A DNA stretch of 37,479 bases from an uncultured Fidelibacterota bacterium (GTDB lineage: Bacteria > Fidelibacterota > Marinisomatia > Marinisomatales > Marinisomataceae): the NCBI GenBank assembly GCA_902575395.1, contig CACGRA010000006.1, positions 1 through 37,479 of the forward strand, read 5' to 3'. Every line of letters begins with the position of its first letter. Position 1 is the first letter of the stretch. The translations under genes and the position numbers were made by a program. Below the pieces are notes generated by a model. It was not told the DNA's origin and did not search any database. It was given only the letters and a program-made list of their open reading frames with translations. Shown one piece after another: positions 34,663 to 37,479 of the stretch.

Positions 34663-34750
34663 GGAGAGGTGGCTGAGCGGCTGAAAGCGCACGCTTGGAA
34701 AGCGTGTTTACGTTAATAGCGTAACCAGGGTTCGAATCCCTGTCTCTCCG
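34663..34750 (+). tRNA. tRNA-Ser (GGA)
   Basis: This is an 88-nt class-II tRNA. The acceptor is GGAGAGG/TCTCTCC (last pair G-U), the anticodon stem-loop is CACGC-TTGGAAA-GCGTG with anticodon GGA, there is a long variable arm (TACGTTAATAGCGTA), and the T-arm is CAGGG-TTCGAAT-CCCTG. The discriminator is G. CCA is not encoded; the next bases are CA and then the ATG of the GNAT gene. Confidence 0.96.
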
Positions 34751-34752
34751 CA

Positions 34753-35208
34753 ATGAATATTAAAAATTTTATTTTTGATGAACATTGGAATTTCATTTGT
34801 GAAATTCATGATGCAGCAAGGCCTGGTGAATTAGAAGGATCAGCGCCTCAGAAAGCGTTTGTTCCATTAGAAAAATGTTATAAAGAAGAAAAGCTTCTTG
34901 AGGATAAAATTTATGTTGGAGAAGTAGATAATAAAATAGTTGGTTTTGTCGCATTCAACTCTTCTAATATTACATGGCTTTATGTTCATCCAAATTTTCA
35001 AGGTAAAGGTTATGGTAGACAGTTATTGCAATTTGTAGTAAAAAAGACAGAACAACCAACTAAAGTCCTAGTTTTAAATAATAATTCAAAAGCAATCTCT
35101 CTTTATAAAAGTGAAGGATTTGTTATATTGGAATCTACTAAAGGCACTATTCCAATTGCTAATGTTGATGTTGAGTGCTATAGAATGATATTGCAATTAC
35201 AAAAATAA
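34753..35208 (+). CDS. GNAT-family N-acetyltransferase
   Basis: This 151-aa acetyltransferase has the acetyl-CoA-binding motif A in LYVHPNFQGKGYGRQLLQFV (QxxGxG, about residues 76-95) and a motif B region LNNNSKAISLYKSEGFVIL (about 108-126). The N-terminal part, HDAARPGELEGSAPQKAFVPLE, does not tell me the substrate. Its ATG lies 2 nt after the tRNA-Ser 3' end and there is no Shine-Dalgarno sequence of its own. After tRNA 3' processing the mRNA would start at or near this ATG. Confidence 0.85.
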   Translation: MNIKNFIFDEHWNFICEIHDAARPGELEGSAPQKAFVPLEKCYKEEKLLEDKIYVGEVDNKIVGFVAFNSSNITWLYVHPNFQGKGYGRQLLQFVVKKTEQPTKVLVLNNNSKAISLYKSEGFVILESTKGTIPIANVDVECYRMILQLQK

Positions 35209-35220
35209 ACAAGTTATATT
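35191..35220 (+). promoter_or_regulatory. Predicted promoter giving a leaderless mRNA
   Basis: TTGCAA (35191-35196), an 18-nt spacer and TATATT (35215-35220) lie directly before the ATG at 35226. The expected start site falls on or beside that ATG, so the mRNA would have no leader. The -35 is inside the last codons of the GNAT gene. Confidence 0.5.
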
Positions 35221-35225
35221 AAGCC

Positions 35226-35414
35226 ATGTTTAAACCATTAAATGAACTCAAACACAACACTAGAAAGCATGGTTTAAAATATGCTTTAAAAGAACTTTTC
35301 AAAAAGTATGGATGGAAAGTCGGAGTAGCATTATTTTTTTATTATCTGATTCGAGATGTCACCCTTTACATTATTATCCCATATCTTATCTATCAAGGTT
35401 TGATGCAAGGATAA
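35226..35414 (+). CDS. 62-aa small membrane protein of unknown function
   Basis: This short protein has a basic N-terminal half (KHNTRKHGLKYALKELFKKYGWK) and one hydrophobic helix (about residues 33-59, VGVALFFYYLIRD...YIIIPYLIYQ). The basic region would stay in the cytoplasm. I recognise no family. There is no Shine-Dalgarno sequence, but a good promoter lies just upstream (TTGCAA/TATATT). It ends 3 nt before the end of the convergent DUF456 gene. The ORF at 35312 is a shadow in another frame. Confidence 0.65.
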   Translation: MFKPLNELKHNTRKHGLKYALKELFKKYGWKVGVALFFYYLIRDVTLYIIIPYLIYQGLMQG

Positions 35415-35417
35415 TCT

Positions 35418-35924
35418 TTAAATCATTAAATAAAAAACAAAGATTAAGATTAACAAAGATTTCATTGATTTGCTTATTACATAGCCCCAAGTTGTGCTTT
35501 TTGCAATATTGCTAGCTTTTTTGTCATCTGCTCCCATTATGCTTTCATTGTAGTATGTTAGTAAATATGCCCCTACAATCAACCCAATAAATCCACCAAT
35601 AATTGGTAATATAGTATTGCCTATAATAGCACCTAAAATTGCACCTACAATGGATATAAACGCTGATGAATTTTTTCCACCATAAATCTTTACCATAACA
35701 GCGTTTAATAGAAATTCAATTATTTCTGCAATAATAAATATGCACAACATCCATAAGAGATAGTTTTCAGGCAAATTGAGAGAATAATGGAAAGTTGTTT
35801 CTAGAAAAAAATCAAACAAAAAAATCAATAATAAAAAAAGAAAAGTTCCTGGTAGGTTAATCCATGCCAGTATAATGCCTATAATAGCCATCAAGGCTAT
35901 TATTCCAATCATTATATTATCCAT
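35418..35924 (-). CDS. DUF456 family membrane protein
   Basis: This 168-aa polytopic protein has four or five hydrophobic segments and the DUF456 pattern: an INLPGTFLFLLLIF opening near residue 22, AEIIEFLLNAVMVKIYGGKNSS near 66-87, and glycine-rich helices GAILGAIIGN and GGFIGLIVGAYL. The function of the family is unknown. It follows the YceI gene on the same strand after an 8-nt gap, so the two are probably co-transcribed. Confidence 0.82.
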   Translation of the reverse strand: MDNIMIGIIALMAIIGIILAWINLPGTFLFLLLIFLFDFFLETTFHYSLNLPENYLLWMLCIFIIAEIIEFLLNAVMVKIYGGKNSSAFISIVGAILGAIIGNTILPIIGGFIGLIVGAYLLTYYNESIMGADDKKASNIAKSTTWGYVISKSMKSLLILIFVFYLMI

Positions 35925-35932
35925 TTATATAG

Positions 35933-36664
35933 TTATTTTCTAAGCATTCCTGCTATAGAGAAGATTTCAAATTCAACTTCTATTTCATCACGAATAACAC
36001 GATCTTTTGTTGTGTCTCTAACAGAACGTAATTGATTCCAGAACGAATCAGGGTTTCCCATATGCATCTCAGACCTATATTGGATACCGAAATCAGCTCT
36101 ATTAAATATTATAGTTCCTGTTGCTTTTTTAATTGGTGAATCCAAGTCAATTTCTGCATCAAATGTAATAGGTTTTTTGACGCCTTTGATAGTTAGGTTG
36201 CCTTCAATTTTTACTTTATATAAATCTGATGATGTTTTACCCATTATTTTTGATGTTTGTATATCTAAAGTAGCAGTAGGAAAGAGATCTACATGAAAAA
36301 AATCATCACCTCTCAAATGTCCAACAAGACGTTCTCCTTTTCCAGGTTCCATATCTGTATTTTTCATGCTCATCATATTTACTTGAATTTTTCCTCTTGT
36401 GAAGTTTTTATCTTGATTAATAAGTAGTCTTCCTTGTTTTATTTTTAACGTACCAGTGTGATCGTTATTAACAAATTTTAGTCCACCTTTCCATCTTAAA
36501 ACACTCTTCTTACTATCTAAGATAATTGTTGCTGCTATATTGTCATCAACTAACTGTTTCATAGGAGCCGTTGATTTTTTTGGCGTTATTTTTTTTCCTT
36601 CTAATTCTAATCCTTGTGCCGATACAATCGTGCAGAAGATTGAGAGATAAATTATTTTTTTCAT
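35933..36664 (-). CDS. Secreted YceI-like lipid-binding domain protein
   Basis: This 243-aa protein has a signal peptide (KKIIYLSIFCTIVSAQG) and a YceI-type lipocalin-like barrel. Visible family features include SVLRWKGGLKF (from SxvxW.g), TGTLKIKQGRLLI, HLRGDDFFHVDLFPTATLDI (typically 'L.sddFfdvekyPtatf') and GNLTIKGVKKPITFDAEI. YceI proteins bind isoprenoid-like lipids in the periplasm. The C-terminal region after about residue 215 is an extra, unassigned piece. AAAGGG precedes the ATG. It is divergent from tRNA-Ser(TGA). Confidence 0.88.
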   Translation of the reverse strand: MKKIIYLSIFCTIVSAQGLELEGKKITPKKSTAPMKQLVDDNIAATIILDSKKSVLRWKGGLKFVNNDHTGTLKIKQGRLLINQDKNFTRGKIQVNMMSMKNTDMEPGKGERLVGHLRGDDFFHVDLFPTATLDIQTSKIMGKTSSDLYKVKIEGNLTIKGVKKPITFDAEIDLDSPIKKATGTIIFNRADFGIQYRSEMHMGNPDSFWNQLRSVRDTTKDRVIRDEIEVEFEIFSIAGMLRK

Positions 36665-36694
36665 TTGTTTCCCTTTAATTTTTTATCCAATAAA

Positions 36695-36723
36695 TTGCGA
36701 CGCAAAAAATTACTATATATAAA
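36695..36723 (+). promoter_or_regulatory. Predicted promoter of tRNA-Ser(TGA)-gltX
   Basis: TTGCGA (36695-36700), a 17-nt spacer and TATAAA (36718-36723) form a good sigma-70 promoter, with a start site expected near 36730, about 20 nt before the tRNA. The -35 overlaps an 11-bp palindrome, TTGCGACGCAA (36695-36705), which could be a regulator site. Confidence 0.6.
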
Positions 36724-36749
36724 CAATCCATACAATTAAATTTAATCTA

Positions 36750-36836
36750 GGAGGCGTGGCAGAGCGGTTGAATGCACTGGTCTTGAAAACCAGCAAGGGT
36801 GCAAGCCCTTCGTAGGTTCGAATCCTACCGCCTCCG
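36750..36836 (+). tRNA. tRNA-Ser (TGA)
   Basis: This is an 87-nt class-II tRNA. The acceptor is GGAGGCG/CGCCTCC, the anticodon stem-loop is CTGGT-CTTGAAA-ACCAG with anticodon TGA, there is a long variable arm (AAGGGTGCAAGCCCTT), and the T-arm is GTAGG-TTCGAAT-CCTAC. The discriminator is G. As with tRNA-Ser(GGA), the next bases are CA and then an ATG, here that of gltX. Confidence 0.96.
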
Positions 36837-36838
36837 CA

Positions 36839-37479
36839 ATGAATAAACCTATCGTCAGATTTGCCCCTAGCCCAACAGGTTATTTGCATATTGGAGGAGC
36901 TAGAACAGCGTTGTTTAATTGGTTGTATGCAAAAAAGAATAATGGGACATTCTTATTGCGTATTGAAGATACGGATACCGAACGTTCTGAACAAAAATAT
37001 GTTGATCAAATTTCTGATGCATTACAGTGGTTAGGGTTATCATGGGATGATGATGTTGTGTATCAATCTTCAAATATTGAACGCCATCAATCTGTTGTTA
37101 ATTCAATGATACAGAATGGAACGGCATATCGATGTTTTCTTACTAAAGAGGAATTAGATAGTCTTCGTGAAAAATCCGAACAAAACAAAGAAGTATTTCG
37201 TGTTCCAAAAACGTATAGAGATTACACAGAAAGTCAACAACAAGATTTAGTTGATCAAGGCAAACCATTTACAGTACGGCTAAAAATTCCTGATGGTGTA
37301 ACAGAATTTGATGATTTAGTATATGGAAATATTAAAGTCAATAATAGCGATTTAGATGATTTTATTATTGCAAGATCAGATGGAACTCCAACTTATAATT
37401 TTGTAGTAACGATTGATGATTCTGACATGAATATTACTCATGTTATACGAGGAGATGATCATTTAGCAAATACACCAAA
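36839..37479 (+). CDS. gltX: Glutamyl-tRNA synthetase, N-terminal part (runs off the window)
   Basis: This class-I aminoacyl-tRNA synthetase charges tRNA-Glu. About 213 codons are visible. RFAPSPTGYLHIGGARTALF (about residues 7-26) contains the HIGH-equivalent motif, FLLRIEDTDTERS follows, then DDFIIARSDGTPTYNFVVTI and DMNITHVIRGDDHLANTP, all typical of bacterial GluRS. The KMSKS end lies beyond the window. A GlnRS or the short GluQ is unlikely given the start and the linker sequence. The ATG is 2 nt after the tRNA-Ser 3' end. Confidence 0.95.
   Translation, partial: MNKPIVRFAPSPTGYLHIGGARTALFNWLYAKKNNGTFLLRIEDTDTERSEQKYVDQISDALQWLGLSWDDDVVYQSSNIERHQSVVNSMIQNGTAYRCFLTKEELDSLREKSEQNKEVFRVPKTYRDYTESQQQDLVDQGKPFTVRLKIPDGVTEFDDLVYGNIKVNNSDLDDFIIARSDGTPTYNFVVTIDDSDMNITHVIRGDDHLANTP

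Overview
The window is a compact, AT-rich, almost gap-free bacterial chromosome segment carrying housekeeping genes. The cell is Gram-negative: there is a TonB-dependent receptor with a C-terminal Phe, an outer-membrane barrel protein, a LapA/LapB pair and a SPOR protein. The peptidoglycan is probably of the meso-diaminopimelate type, because MurE carries DNPR. The long IspG, the Ala/Glu-tailed ribosomal protein S16, the SMC head sequences and a Bacteroidetes-like style of small secreted proteins point to the Fibrobacteres-Chlorobi-Bacteroidetes (FCB) superphylum. A marine Marinimicrobia (SAR406)-like lineage is my best guess, but this is inference from gene style and not a database match.

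Layout. 1-7.2 kb: the end of ftsQ, then ftsA, ftsZ and a terminator, followed by a tightly packed envelope/division run (coiled-coil protein, M23 peptidase, miaB, lapA-like, lapB-like TPR protein, SPOR protein). 7.2-12.1 kb: an OPT-family transporter divergent from a small secreted His/Cys protein and a TonB-dependent receptor with two very His/Asp-rich segments, together a likely metal or metal-chelate uptake locus. 12.1-16.5 kb: polA and alr, then a convergent YwqK/MORN-like gene. 16.5-19.8 kb: initiator tRNA, M19 dipeptidase, rlmB, arfB and an unknown secreted protein. 19.8-25.3 kb: murE-murF-mraY-ispG, a detached piece of the dcw cluster. 25.3-31.8 kb: mscS, dut, groES-groEL, folK, a deoxynucleoside kinase, a 55-aa ORF absent from the supplied track, an outer-membrane barrel, rsmE and a HIT protein. 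31.8-37.5 kb: a very short SMC protein, rpsP, tRNA-Ser(GGA), a GNAT protein, small membrane proteins, a YceI protein, tRNA-Ser(TGA) and the start of gltX.

The items most worth a second look are these. (1) An SMC protein of only 709 residues has intact ATPase heads, but exactly where the hinge should be, at the midpoint of the chain, it has a four-cysteine zinc-ribbon motif. (2) A GroES has a six-cysteine cluster replacing its roof loop. (3) The OPT, His/Cys protein and His/Asp-rich receptor form one locus. (4) A perfect 14-bp hairpin ends on the polA start codon. (5) Several promoters would yield leaderless or nearly leaderless mRNAs, and two tRNA-Ser genes abut start codons with a 2-nt gap. 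No CRISPR array, insertion sequence, prophage or rRNA gene was seen, and no gene-free stretch exceeds 300 bases.
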